NCBI GenBank assembly: GCA_033675545.1 | Contig: JAWDGP010002572.1 | Span: 1 to 64,000 of the forward strand | Reading direction: 5' to 3' | Source: Elysia crispata | Taxonomy: Eukaryota; Mollusca; Gastropoda; Plakobranchidae | DNA length: 64,000 nucleotides | Shown here: positions 1 through 11,833 of the stretch, piece by piece | How positions within the stretch are numbered: the first letter of the stretch is position 1 | How the letters are laid out: each line of letters opens with the position of its first letter | The notes under the pieces: generated by a model | The model's database searches: none | What the model was told of the DNA's origin: nothing | Seen by the model: the letters and a program-made list of their open reading frames with translations, nothing else | Made by a program: the position numbers and the translations under genes

Positions 1-918
1 TGAAGTGTTCACTTTGAACTCAATTTCTTGCTCTCTTTGAAAGCTCAAAACATGCTTGTGATATATCGTGATGATTTTATGAAAAAGAAAATTATGATTA
101 TTTATAAGAGGATGGTTATTTCAATTGCACTCAGCCTGTGAAATGCACATGTATTACACTTTTTCATACTTTTTTTCTTTTTATCTTCACTTCTCTTTGT
201 GTAAAACTATAATTTACACTTCATTAAATTGTTAAGTTATTATTTTCTTCTTTTTTTAATGAATTTTATGTGAATCTTTAAGATGTGAAACCAAAACATT
301 AACTAAATTAATGATATTATAAAATTTTGCTACTGTTGTGTACTAAGAAAAGCTAAAATTATGTAGAAAACTTGATGGTTCACAAAAACAATCACACACG
401 AAAAAATCTAGTTGCAATTTGAACTCACTTGTCAATGCTATCTAAGTTGATTTTTCAGGATTTCTTCCCTTTAGATCTTTAAAAATATAAACCTTTAAAT
501 AGCACTCCATTTTCTCATAAGCTCATCAGATATGGGGTGGCTACAAACCTGTTTATTGTTTTTACTTTTTTAGCCTATTTAACACTTTCCTTTCTTGGCC
601 AGTCATTTTTCAGTCAATGCCACTCCTAATCTACACTATGCCACTGTTCTGTCACATTATTTTGTACAGATGAGTCTTTGGAAAACAAAATGTATGTGAG
701 AACATCGTTTTTCATCCTTTCCTTCCCCAGCAAAGCCTACTCCCCTTTTTCTTGCCGTGCTCTTCTCTGTCAAGATTGTTTGCAAGGTTATAATGGATAC
801 TTCATCGCAAAATATATGTGTGTGACTTTATTCTCTCTGGAGAAAATTCTATGATTATATTCTTGTCCCCTGGATATCAACCTCTTAGATAGTTTTGATT
901 AATAAAAGAATTTCATAC
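1..918. other. PDCD5 intron 3 / left edge, no exon seen
   Basis: AT-rich DNA to the left of PDCD5 exon 3. I looked on the minus strand for the next expected block of PDCD5, the C-terminal lysine-rich part that in the family carries the KFNRR-type motif and the acidic tail. I did not find it, so the 3' end of the gene should lie beyond position 1. Confidence 0.5.
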
Positions 919-1013
919 TTTTTGTCCATGAAGCTGTCCACTTGTTGCCATTTGTAAAATCAAATTTTCCACCATTTTTGCTTTTTCTGGCTTTGCAACT
1001 GCTATGGTGTTTA
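919..1013 (-). CDS. PDCD5: PDCD5 coding exon 3
   Basis: A 95-nt exon. The acceptor CCTCCAG ends at 1014 and the donor GTATGA starts at 918. The first two bases complete a Leu codon split with exon 2 (phase 1), and the exon ends in phase 0. It encodes 31 further residues, including AKPEKAKMVENLILQMA. This matches the conserved core of the PDCD5 family, where human has VKPEKTKAVENYLIQMA. This segment forms part of the three-helix bundle of the family. It is too short to be noticed as an open frame, but the spacing, phase and conservation leave little doubt. Confidence 0.9.
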
Positions 1014-1472
1014 CTGGAGGAAAAAAAAAATATGTAAAAACTGTACATGCATGTTTAGGAGAAAAGTTATCTCCTTAAGCATTTGAGAAAACCCATTACA
1101 AAAAAATGATTTCGTTTTCAATTAACAAGTATTTACATTAGGAGGAAATCAGAACTAGGTGCATCTAATTTATTAATTTAAAATCAAAAGCTTAGGAAAT
1201 TAAAAACAAAAGTTTTTGTTAAACTATCAATCATACTAAAAAATGGAGAATCATGAAATAAAAAGGGAACCAGATGGTGTGCATAACAAATTGTAAAGAT
1301 AAAAATTGACAACAGAAAAAGTCAAACACCTCTGGAAACAAGTGATCTGCTTTGGGAGAAAAAACATAAAAGAAATACAGACACACAAATTAGGGAAAAA
1401 TAGACAGATGCATAAGATATTGACAGATACACATACAACAGATGTTTGTGAAATATTCTTTCCTGATCTTAC

Positions 1473-1584
1473 AGCGTGTCCTTGCTCCTTGGTCGAGGGC
1501 CTGACCTAAGATGACATTTCTCATCTCAGCTTCCTTAGCTTTCTGTTGGGCTTGTGCCTGGGCTTTGGCTGCTCCATCTCCTCC
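1473..1584 (-). CDS. PDCD5: PDCD5 coding exon 2
   Basis: A 112-nt exon. The acceptor TTTTTCAG ends at 1585 and the donor GTAAGA starts at 1472. It enters in phase 0 and leaves in phase 1. The translation starts GGDGAAKAQAQAQQKAKEAE and continues MRNVILGQALDQGARTR. The EAEMRN-ILGQ-LDQ-AR block is diagnostic of PDCD5 (human [20 protein letters not shown]). The linker before it is an Ala/Gln/Lys-rich helix. The acceptor and first ~15 exon bases are present again in two tandem copies just upstream (see the 1,572-1,770 repeat). Confidence 0.93.
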
Positions 1585-1770
1585 CTGAAAAATAAAAATT
1601 ATAGCTCAGCAACTGTGTCATCTAAAATGTTTTGCTCTGCTCCATCTCCTCCCTGAAAAACAAAAATTATAGCTCAGCAAGTGTATCATCTAAAATGTGA
1701 TACTCCATCCCATCTCTTCCCTAAGAAACCAAAATTATAACTCAGTAACAGTTACTGCATAATCTAAAAT
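1572..1770 (-). repeat. 68-bp tandem repeat duplicating the PDCD5 exon 2 acceptor
   Basis: Three adjacent copies of a ~68-bp unit. Each carries the splice acceptor of exon 2 together with the first bases of the exon. The copy nearest the gene (ending at 1584/1585) is the real one. The second copy has an intact TTTTTCAG|GGAGGAGATGG site at 1,653/1,652. The third (about 1,707-1,770) is degraded, with TTAG in place of CAG. Confidence 0.85.
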
Positions 1771-4700
1771 TTGTGGCTCAAGCTTGGGGGGTGATGAAAG
1801 AAGCAGGATAGAGTCTCCTTTCTTCTAAAGTTACAAGTACTTTTTCTCATCATACAAGCAAAACTAATGATCAATATGGCCTCTGGAATCCATAACTATT
1901 TAACTCACTCAACCGCAGGCTAATTTTGGTTTTACAAGCCTTAAAGGCCAGCCTTTCAGGGCAGTTTTAAAAAAAATTATCATGACATTCCTAATTAATC
2001 AATTTACATGAAAACATTTAAAAGCTCTTTTCCACTCCCGTCTTCACAAATTCAGAACTAAGATGCTGTGTTTGCCTAGGAATATTCACAAAGTGATAGA
2101 CACATTAGATGGTGAAAAAAAGATTATTGATGGCCCGGGATCAGCTCCACGGCAAAATCATTCAGTGAGCCACTACAAGTCATGGACATAAAAAAGAAAA
2201 AGGCAACAATTTTTGTGTGCTGCTTTTCATGACCAATTGGGATATAGAGGTCAGAATCAGTCAACCTTTGGATGCTTTTCAATTTTTAACTATAAAATCT
2301 ATCAGGTGAATCAAGTGTCTTCATTCTCTGACTACTGGAGGAGCAACAGCGGTTGTGGGTTTAAAATATTCATCCTAATATCCATACAGATCATTATTAA
2401 CAGGTGAGACTTCCACACTATTGCTGGGCAAGGTTTGGGCCTCACCTTATTGAGTTCATATTGCTCAACAGGGAATCGTTGGAGATGCAAAAAATGCCTA
2501 AAGCGTTTATTTTGTTGTAAACAAGCTAGTTAAAAAAAAACAATACAAAAAAATGCTCAAGCAAACTGCAAAGTTGATCAAACTAAGTCTAGTCCCAGCA
2601 TAGCTCTGTAGCATCTCACCTAACTCGCACGGTGCAAACGAAAACACTAAATTCTGTGTACTTGCCCAGCTTCACTCTGTTGGCCCAGCCTACTCACAGA
2701 CTTGTCAGACGGCCTATTCAACAGTGTTAAAAAACTTGCCAAGCATGTCTGGTGCGAGCTAGGCCAAATACTACAGAGCCACACTGGGACCAGCCTAGGA
2801 GATGTCCTTTTCCTGTGCATTTGAAAAAAATTCTTAGGGTGCTCTGTGCAATCCAAAACAAAAATGTTTGCCTTTCCCATGAAGATCAAAAAAGGTTATA
2901 AACAATATAATTTAAAAACTTGGCAAAAGGTTACTTGTAGCTTTTGACAATAGATACAATCTACTGCAATGTGAAAGACTGGGTCACCAGTTTTCGCCAG
3001 GGATAGGATGTGATACAAGAGGTTTCATCAAAACAGGTCTGTAACTTGACCAGCTAACCTTAAAGTCTATAACGCTGCTGCATTTATATTGATCAAAATT
3101 TAATTTTGTGGTTGAATTTGGTCAGGTTGTACATCTATAACTCTCCTGCCAAAAAAAAAAAGAAAAAGTTCATATAATTTTTTTGCTGTTTCTGAAATCT
3201 TTGGTGTGATTAATCAGGGATTTGTATCTCATACTAATGGAAATTCCTACACAATAGCTGATATCATTTTTAGATCTCTAACGATCTGTTTCACCTTAGA
3301 TTTCTCTAAATCTGGAATAGAGCCTGTACTCAAGCTTTTCTTTACTATCTCAGTCTAGCAAATTCTATAAATTTCACCTTGCGGTTGGGATACCAGAAAA
3401 TTCCTTTGGCTCCGAATAAATTTAAGCTGTGAGAGATAAGATGCATGTATATTATTATTATTATATCCACACATAAATACAAAGAGGAAGCAACATTCAT
3501 GGTTCAGGCTTTTTTTCTGGCAGACTGTGTATATGATTTTTTGAATGTTTTACTCTGTTGACATTGATAGCCTATAGATTCAATATTTCTGCAAGAAATT
3601 ATAAATTTCAACTAAATTATTTTGGCTTTCAATCATAATTAAGGGGCAAAAATAAAAAACAGCAGACACCCAGTTATTTTGACAAGAAATGACTATCAAG
3701 CCAGTACTCAAGTTTTATAAAAGATACAACCATAGCTGATCATAGCCATAATGTGTTATGAGCATAGGGTGTCCCTAGCTTTGTAGAAAGATTTCTTAGT
3801 ATTTTTGGCATTTTCATTTGGGCATAAGACATTAGAAGGATAGGGTCTTCATATAAATATTTTTAAATTGTTTCAAGAAAAGGAAAATTTGACTCAATAA
3901 TGAAGTCATTTACAAAAAGGAGCAGATTTACTTGGTAAAGATGGTAGCTGTAACCCATTGTGCTGTAATTTGATCTACTGCTCTTGCTTTCCTCACCCTG
4001 CGTAGGTGTGTAATTTTGGGTAGCGGATTGACTAGATCTATGTGCACTGTTTTATTTAGTTCCATAATGTTTGTATTTCAAGCCTAAGAACTTAGTCTTG
4101 TTTATTGAACACAGCCCACACTTGTATGGCCTTTTATGCTATTCCTTTTCTGGATAATTCAACGAAATTTTGTATAAATAAGAATCGAAATTATGTTCAG
4201 TGAGTCAACATCAAGTCAACCTACAGTGAGGTTAAGAGTCAACCTTTTGTGAGCAGTGAGTCAATGTACAGTGATTATAGAGTCAACCTCTTTTGTCGGA
4301 TTAAACAGTTTGCAATTTTCACTAGCGGACTTCAGACTTATTTTCTACAGTCGAGTCGTGTGACTGGCTGTATATATTTTCATACCCCTAGACAAACACA
4401 GCCAAACAGATCAGCCCATCAATCTGTTACAGCAGCCTACTAGATCTAAATGTAGATCACAAATTTTTTCAACTCACTTGCAACTCTGCTCTCACATGTT
4501 GTAGGCAAGATATAAATTTCCTGTAAGCGGCACCTGCAACCCTTGTCTATTTTAGGTTTACCACAATATAACTCACTGAGTAATTGCATAAACAACTTGT
4601 TGCCTCAACATTTTTGTTTCATCAACATCTCTTCAATAGTGCTTCAAATCCCATTTTTTGTTGTCACGGAATTCTTTTTGGACAAAATAATTTAGAATAC

Positions 4701-5791
4701 CTTGCATACCAAAAGTTGATTTTGACTCAGTGAAATCTGTGAAAATAGATCTATTATCTAGATCTAGGTCAAGTGAGATGTAGCGCAGTTAAAATAAATG
4801 GTCTCAAATGGACATATTTGTTTGATTGTTCTGAGGCAGGAGGATCAGAAGAATTTTTTTATAATGATTGCAAGTTTTTATGTTTTCTTCATCCCTTATG
4901 GCTTAAAAAAGTTTCCAAACATGAAATCGCACCCTTTTTCATTAATTATTAAAAAAAAAGGTAGATGGCTGAGTAAAAATTGTTGCAAATTAAGAAAAAG
5001 ATCTAAAGATAAATTAAATGTAGCCCAAGTTTTAGAAAGATTGCTTGATAATTATATTTGTGCACTAAAAAATCCCCAAAAACCTCAGAGCTGGGGGGGG
5101 GGGGGGGGGTAGCAAGAGCATAGAGGCTCAGTCCCAAGAGAAAAGCCTATAGATGACTGTGAGAGACATTTGTGAAGGAGTATATTAAATTTCAAATTCA
5201 AATGAGCTCCATAGTAATTTAGATAACTGTCATAGCTTGGGGGCTAAATGGCTGAGAATAAGTGCCCACTTGAAGTGTAGTCAGTGACATAATTAAACTG
5301 TGCTGCAATCATGGAGTCTGTCAAGTAGCAGTATCCAGATTATTAGGATTATCAGCCTAATGCTATTTTATCGATAAATTTAGAGACATATTTATAATTA
5401 TATATACTGTCGTGGCAGTGATACTTCTGTGATGAAATGATGATTAGGTCTAAATATTAACATGTTGGACTTGGAGACAAACCAAAACTCTGACCTATAT
5501 TCTTTAGCTTCAAAGCCAAAATATAAACCTAAATCTATTCTATGATTAGACCTATGTATTGATTAGCCATTTGTGCTATTATTTCAGGATTGTACTTGTA
5601 GGCTAAAGCAACAGCACAGTGCTCATTCCATTACTGCAGACCAAAGTGACATAGTCAGCAAACTCTGGGTTTAAATTAGGCTTAGATCTATATATCTAGA
5701 TCTAGGACTGGATAAATCATTTAAAATTGGACCAGTTTTGAAAGAAATTGAAAGAAAGGCGGTTTAATGATATTTAACGGAATCATAAATA
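1771..5791. other. PDCD5 intron 1, left part
   Basis: AT-rich intronic DNA without a recognisable exon or transposon protein. It includes short repeats of a GAGTCAACCT-like word around 4,200-4,290, a G18 run at 5,093-5,110, several AGATCTA palindromes (4,750 and 5,690), and one member of a dispersed repeat at 4,795-5,130. Confidence 0.5.
4795..5130 (+). repeat. Dispersed repeat, copy 1 (partner at 62,010)
   Basis: About 330 bp that can be aligned with 62,010-62,345. Shared blocks include TTTGTTTGATT-TT-TGAGGCAGG near the start, GATCTAAAGATAAAT in the middle and CCCCAAAAACCTCAG followed by TAGCAAGAGCA-AGAGGCTCA at the end. No protein-coding potential is evident. The G18 run interrupts this copy only. 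The repeat class is unknown. Confidence 0.7.
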
Positions 5792-7186
5792 GGGGGAGAC
5801 CGGGGCAATAAGAAATGGATTCATACTAAGTTCCATATAATGCTATGTAACTCCTACACTAAAAGTCTGGGGCATTAGGAAATAACTGTTCTGCAAACTA
5901 GAGGGATCAGGCTTCCTTTAGGTCAGAGGTTATCAAGGGGATGTGCTTCAATCTTTTTTATAATTTAATATTTTAGGAGGGAGATGTCACTCTCTCTCTC
6001 TTCAGACATTTTGAAACCAGTGTCAGAGGTTTTCATCAGAGGCCTACTCTACCTGCAAAACTTTTGAATTTTGTAAACAACACGGCAAGCAGCCCACCTT
6101 TTCTTGGATCAGACTCAAATTTATTGATAAAGTAAGTACCTTATCATGTTAATATTTCATTGAACCCTAAAGATTTATGTAAATATTGCCCAAAATGACT
6201 ATTCAACTGACACTAAAGAAAATTGAACCGTGGCCTTGAATTTATATCATGTCCATTTAAATGAAAATTCTTTATATGATGTTACAAAAATTTACACCAG
6301 GAGTAATCTGCATAATTAGCATAAATTGATGTTAAATATCTATTTAGCCCTCTCAGATATGATCAGAAAGCTGTTTAATACTCATGATGGTCATTACTCT
6401 GCGACATTTCTTATTGTCCCATTAGTGAATTTTTAAACAAATTTTTTTGTCTTGCACTTTATTTTACAGATGGTTTGAAATTATCCTTCTCATGGCAGAT
6501 TGGGGATGGGGGTTCTCTGCAAAGGAGGTCAGAGACATAGTACAAGATTTTGTGAAGACTAACAAAATCCAAACGCAGAAGGCCGACCTGGTGAAGACTG
6601 GCTATTGGGGTTTCTTCAAAGGCATTCTAAAATAAACCACAGAACAACAGAACATCTAAGTCGTGGCAGAAAAAAGGCAGAGGATCCTGAAATAATTCAG
6701 CATTGGTTTCATCTCCTACAGGAGTAGTTTAAAAAATTTGTTGGGTAAGACATGCCTGATCAAATCTACAACACAGATGAAACAGGTTTTGTGACTGACC
6801 CAAATGCATGCGACATCTGTGATGAATGGTTTCATCATTCATGTATTGATGTGACTACTCCCCTAGAGGAAATGGAATCAGAGGAGTGGATTTGCTCTTT
6901 TTGTTCCCAATAACGATGACTTTTCCTATTGCCCCACTAAAAAAAATCACCATTTCTTATTGCCCCGGTTCATATTTTTCGGGTGATGTTATAATAACAT
7001 TCATAAATAAATTTTGATGACACAAACTAATACTGTAATAGTTATTAATATTATGTATCATTATATTTCTGGATAAATTCTCTTAATTTAGAAACAAATT
7101 TCACAGATGTACGTACTATAATTTGGTAATTATGGATATTTCCTTGAAAGCACCAAAAAGTTAGTTTCTTATTGTCCCGGTCTCCC
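5792..7186 (+). mobile_element. Deleted pogo/Tigger-like DNA transposon with PHD finger
   Basis: Terminal inverted repeats start GGGAGACCGGGGCAATAAGA at 5,794 and recur inverted at 7,165-7,186 with one mismatch. A further perfect inverted copy of the inner 20 bases lies at 6,950-6,969. Inside, on the plus strand, are pieces of a CENP-B/jerky-type transposase: a helix-turn-helix segment (GWGFSAKEVRDIVQDFVKTN, about 6,504-6,565), then IYNTDETGF, the first catalytic Asp motif of the pogo DDE domain, then a partial PHD finger (CDICDEWFHHSC...WICSFC) ending in a stop near 6,913. The bulk of the DDE domain is missing, so this is a non-autonomous derivative. The exact target-site duplication is not clear; TA at 5,790-5,791 is not matched on the right. 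Confidence 0.72.
6755..6913 (+). pseudogene. In-frame DETGF-PHD fusion remnant of the transposase
   Basis: One continuous frame reads MPDQIYNTDETGFVTDPNA and passes directly into CDICDEWFHHSCIDV, then EEWICSFCSQ and a stop. In full-length pogo-like proteins of this type the DETGF motif and a C-terminal PHD finger are expected to be separated by most of the DDE catalytic core, so the junction marks an internal deletion that kept the frame. The finger has one CxxC pair, HxxC and a last CxxC, and lacks the first CxxC pair. The start is not defined, and a stop lies just upstream. Confidence 0.6.
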
Positions 7187-7222
7187 AATTGCTATATGTT
7201 TTGTAGAAGATTTGGTATTATT

Positions 7223-7728
7223 GCAGTTATCTAGCCAACTCACTTTAGGCTTTAAAATTGCATTTTTCAGTATTATTGCAGATATCGGCCCAACTCACAT
7301 TAAGCTTTAAAAGTATATAATTTTTCTTAATGAATTTGATATGTTGAACATGAATATGAAGGTTTTATTAGTCGCAAATAAATACTTTTCAACTATTTTC
7401 AAGATAAAGGATTTTTGTGTTACTCTAAAATACCATTTAACTACAACTAACGACTTCGTCGGGAAACATTCAATTGTGAAGCCTGACGTGAGTTGGGCCG
7501 ATATCTGCAATTTTAGTAGCCTATTTTTACCTATTTTTTCTTAATGAATTTGATATGCTGAACACGAATAAGAATATGAAGATTTTATTCTTCACAAATA
7601 AATACTTTTCAAGATATAAGCATTTTTGTGTTGCTCTAAAATCCCATGTAACTACAACTTTCCAATTTGTCGAGAAACATTCAATCGTCATTACTATGAT
7701 GCCTAACGTGAGTTGGAACGATATCTGT
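7223..7728. repeat. Paired inverted-arm repeat (MITE-like)
   Basis: Four 21-bp arms of one sequence: two in one orientation on the left (7,223-7,243 and 7,278-7,298, the latter GCAGATATCGGCCCAACTCA...) and two inverted on the right (7,488-7,508 and 7,708-7,728). The 7,278 and 7,488 arms are perfect reverse complements. The segment 7,330-7,545 is repeated at about 7,545-7,745, which gives two similar short open frames that I regard as non-coding. Confidence 0.7.
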
Positions 7729-7848
7729 AAATTTATTGCAGAAAAATGAAATGCGTACCAATTAAAAAAAATCTTGGCATAATTATATTCTATAACATGA
7801 CTTAAATATATAGATCTATACTAAACCAACGTTCAGGTTCTAACTCAC

Positions 7849-7911
7849 CTGGTGTTGTTGTAACTCTGCTAGTCGTTTTGCACGAATCGCCTCCAATTCG
7901 TCATCCGCCAT
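7849..7911 (-). CDS. PDCD5: PDCD5, programmed cell death protein 5, coding exon 1 (gene spans 919-7,911, 3' end outside window)
   Basis: Exon 1 encodes MADDELEAIRAKRLAELQQH-Q, 21 codons, and ends in phase 0 at the donor GTGAGT (7,848). The start ATG has a strong context (ATCACCATGG). Exons 2 (1,473-1,584) and 3 (919-1,013) follow with matching phases and bring the visible protein to 90 residues; the human protein has 125. PDCD5 is a small conserved helical protein. In animals it moves between cytoplasm and nucleus, promotes apoptosis, and is linked to TIP60/p53 regulation and to chaperonin binding. The N-terminal helix with the E-L-E-A-I-R/LAELQ pattern is the family hallmark. The gene diverges from PSKH1, with 4.4 kb between the two ATGs. 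The lysine-rich C terminus was not seen. Confidence 0.93.
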
Positions 7912-8377
7912 GGTGATTTTTTTCTTTACTTTTCGTTTAGCTTGCGGCTTAGAAGACTGGAATAGTCTCCCTTGTTGTAAATACAAAATAAGTATCCTTG
8001 TTTTATTAAGTACACAAAACAAAAGACAATTTTTTAAAAGTTGATGTTTACACCATCCCTCACAGTATGTCTGGATGTCTGGTTTTTTTTTTTAATTTAT
8101 TTTGAAGAGAAATGGTTGGTGTGTACAGAAAAAAAAATATTAAGGTCGCAGTGACCATTTTTAGCTAGAGTTTCCTCTCCAGTTCTTAATTGTGTAATCA
8201 TCCTACAGGTAAGAAAGCTGCCGGTCTCTTTGTAGTGTGGTGGTTTTTTTTTTACAAGCCTTAAACGTGGCATATAATCTTGTGTTAAACCTGCTTAGTT
8301 TTGAGCATCGTCTATAACTAGATGAGAACTTTATATCTCTCACTCAGGAGTTTTTGCTTCAGAGTTTGTAAGCGCAC

Positions 8378-8529
<152 letters not shown>

Positions 8530-8651
8530 GATACGCATTTATAAATATAAATATACATACATATATATCCCCTCCCACCCTATCTATCTAAAAAGAGTGT
8601 CTAAATAAAGTAATTTAAAGTAGTATTTTTGTAATTATAGTGTTATTTTTA

Positions 8652-8976
<325 letters not shown>

Positions 8977-9016
8977 GCTGTTTAATTGTTGTTGGTGTTG
9001 TTGTTGTTATTGTTGT

Positions 9017-9125
9017 TGTACTTGTAAGCTGCAGCAAAAGCTCAGAGCTCATTCCATTACCTTAAGAATGATAGGCTTTTAAGTGAAGACATTTGACACA
9101 GCAAACTTTGGACGGGAATTAAATT
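9017..9125 (+). repeat. Dispersed repeat shared with 5,593-5,680
   Basis: Begins GTACTTGTAAGCTGCAGCAA and includes CTCATTCCATTAC and CAGCAAACT-TGG. The same words occur in the same order at 5,593-5,680. It is a short member of an unidentified dispersed family. Confidence 0.55.
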
Positions 9126-9363
9126 TTCATTATTCCATTTTAAGATAACGCATTTTTGAGACTGCATTCATGAGACCAAAGATAGGAATTAAATAATTTC
9201 TAATCTGATAGGCGTGCAACTTCGTTTTGGTGGGAATAATTTTATGTAGTTTCGTCTCAAGGATGTTCTTGATTCATCTATTCAACAAGTAACCTGGAAA
9301 CTAACTTGACATGGACCAATGGTATTGTTTTTGTTGTATATTCTTTTAAGTTTGATACAAAAA

Positions 9364-9970
9364 AATGACGTGTGTGTTTATGCTCCACTAATTATCTCAT
9401 TAAAAAATGACGTGTGTGTTTATGCTCCACTAATTATCTCATTAAAAAATGACGTGTGTGTTTATGCTCCACTAATTATCTCATTCAAAAATGACGTGAG
9501 TGTTTGTTTATTCTCCTCTGGATTTGACACGAAATAATGACATATGTGTATGTGTGTCTATGCTCTTCTAAGTTTGACACGAAAAAATGACATGCACAAA
9601 ATGACATGTGTGTGTTTATGCTCCCCTAAGTTTGACACGAAAAAATAATATGTATGCGTGTGTTTGTGCTCCTCTAAGTTTGACACGAAAAAATGACATG
9701 TGCGCGCGTGTGTGTTTGTGCTCCACTAAGTTTGACCCGAAAAAATAACATGTGTGTGTGTTTATGCTCCTCTTACTTGTCTAGGTTTGACAAGAAAAAA
9801 ATGACATGTGTGTGCGTGTGTGTTTGTGCTCCACTAAGTTTGACCCGAAAAAATAACCTGTGTGTGTGTGCTTATGCTCCTCTTACTTGTCTAGGTTTGA
9901 CACGAAAAAATGAAATGTGTGTGTGTTTATGCTCCTTTAAGTTTGACACGAAAAAAATGGTGTGTGCTTA
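9364..9970 (+). repeat. GT-rich minisatellite
   Basis: Starts with three 42-bp copies (AATGACGTGTGTGTTTATGC then TCCACTAATTATCTCATTAAAA). It passes into about ten variable units of 40-70 bp built from GTTTGACACGAAAAAATGAC, a TGTG run and TTTATGCTCCTCTAA. Open frames across it (for example 9,693-9,971) follow the repeat and show no sign of being genes. Confidence 0.9.
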
Positions 9971-10124
9971 AGCTTCAGTAAGCTTGGACATGAAACAATA
10001 AGGTGAGCGTGTGTTTATATCCTCCTCAGAATCACTGAACCAATGTTAGTGGAGTGCGTATGCTCTGCTTAGTTTGATACTATTATCATAATATCAATAA
10101 GGTTTGTCTGTGAACAATCCGCAT

Positions 10125-10395
10125 ATGCTAGACATGGACTAATAGTATTGTTGCATTAATGCTTCAATATGTCAGACACGGATAAATAATTGTATTGTGT
10201 CTATATTTCACTGTGCTAGACATGGTCACATACTATTACATGTATTGTGTCTATACTTCACTCTGCTGGACATGGACCGATAGTATTATTGTGTTAATAC
10301 TTCACTTTGATAGAAATGGACAAATAATCATAGTTACAATATATTAAGTCTATACTTCACTGTGCTAGACATGGACCAGCAGTATTGTGTTTATA
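10125..10395 (+). repeat. Degenerate 60-70 bp tandem repeat
   Basis: Four to five diverged units with the words TGCTAGACATGGACCAATAG, ATTGTGTCTATACTTCACT and variants. Nothing coding was seen. Confidence 0.7.
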
Positions 10396-11780
10396 CCAGT
10401 TTTATTACTATCCTAAGCTATAGCAGTTGTTGTTGCGCTGAGCTCTGTTTTAAATTATTTCCGAAGTCGCAAGATGTGAGTGCGGAAACGTGTGGGTCTT
10501 ATAAACGGATTTCTATCCAGCATAACTTAGCCAAAGCCCACAAGATCCACGCATTACATGTATAAACCTAGACAGCCCAGAGAAACTATGCTTATTGTGT
10601 CGTCATCAGGCCTCACATATACGAAGTTGATTAGCTTAGGCGAGAGGAATGTATAGCGTAATGTGTCACGCAAGCATTGTGGCCTTGGTTGACATAGGTA
10701 TATTGAATAAATAAATAAAATAATGAATAAAGTAACCGAAGAGAGGCAGTCAGAACTACTGATTACTAATTCTTGCTTGAAAAGCCACCCACCCGGCTGC
10801 CTTAGAAATTCTCAGACAAAACTGTCTAGCTTCAACAACCAACAGCTGAGCACCTTTCGGAAAAAAAAAGGTGGGGGGTATCTTCAGTTCTAAAACCAAA
10901 TCAGCATTTTATTAAGTTATGTCCCTTGATATCAAGGGTTTCTTTTCTTCTTCTCATTTTTTATTTATTTATTTATTTTCTTTTATTCATGTATTGTTTT
11001 GATATCACAAAGCTGAAACAATCCGGCGCGAAAGATGAAGAAAATATTGATTAAATAAGTTTGTTCACCTCCCCCCCCTCTCTCTCTCTCTCTCATTTAA
11101 ACAGGGTAGCACGAAGCACAGTGCAGTTATCTTCTCACAGGATTTATCCAATTTAAAGAACAATCTAACAGAGTACAATGAAATATTATTACGATTTAAA
11201 AAAAAAGTTACTTATAGTGTTTATTTGAGCTTGCATTTTGGAAAGAAATGGTATGCTAGTGCTAAATTAATGAAAACAGGGTCATAAAATCAGACGTAGT
11301 GAAAGTAGGAAAGAGACGAAGACAAGGCTTTTACCCTACCGGTACCATTATCAGTCACATCGAATGAAGGTGGGTGTATTAATAGACAGAGGGAAGCAAA
11401 TAAAATAATTACTCTTAATTGAGATGATGTGAACGACGCAAAGTGGAGAGAAACGCCTTCGGTGGCAACATAAGGTGCAAGCGACCTAAATCTGCCGCAC
11501 GTTAAACGTATGAAGCAAAGAACTGATGCCTGCTGGCTGGCGGTATAATTCATTCATTTTTCGTTTTTTTTTTTCTATTTCAAGGTTTTGAAAAATAATT
11601 TTTATATGGCTATGTTTACGAGAGAGTCGAGATTTCCCCTTAGTCACAGTAATCGTAGGCCACAGGTCTACAGCCTTTCCTCCTCTAACCTAGATCTAGA
11701 TCTGAAGTGTTGTACTGCTTTTTCTGTTATGTGGATCGAGGGTTAGTCTAGGCCAGCCTTGCCTGGCTTCGCCTCGACAC
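10396..11780. other. Intergenic, no gene seen
   Basis: AT-rich DNA between the divergent PDCD5 and PSKH1 genes. It includes a TTTA/TTTATT stretch near 10,965 and a short C/CT run at 11,070-11,095. An 87-codon minus-strand frame at 11,290-11,553 has no recognisable motif. Confidence 0.4.
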
Positions 11781-11793
11781 TGGGCTCAGAAGG

Positions 11794-11833
11794 GTTGTTA
11801 TAACAACATGTGACGTCATCAATTGATCACGTG
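11794..11833 (+). promoter_or_regulatory. Candidate PSKH1 proximal promoter: palindrome, CRE and E-box
   Basis: Three sites lie within 40 bp: a perfect 14-bp palindrome GTTGTTATAACAAC (11,794-11,807), a full CRE TGACGTCA (11,811-11,818) and an E-box CACGTG (11,828-11,833). They are about 480 bp upstream of the PSKH1 start codon. The motif identities are read directly. Their role as promoter elements is an inference, as no transcript start is known. Confidence 0.45.
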
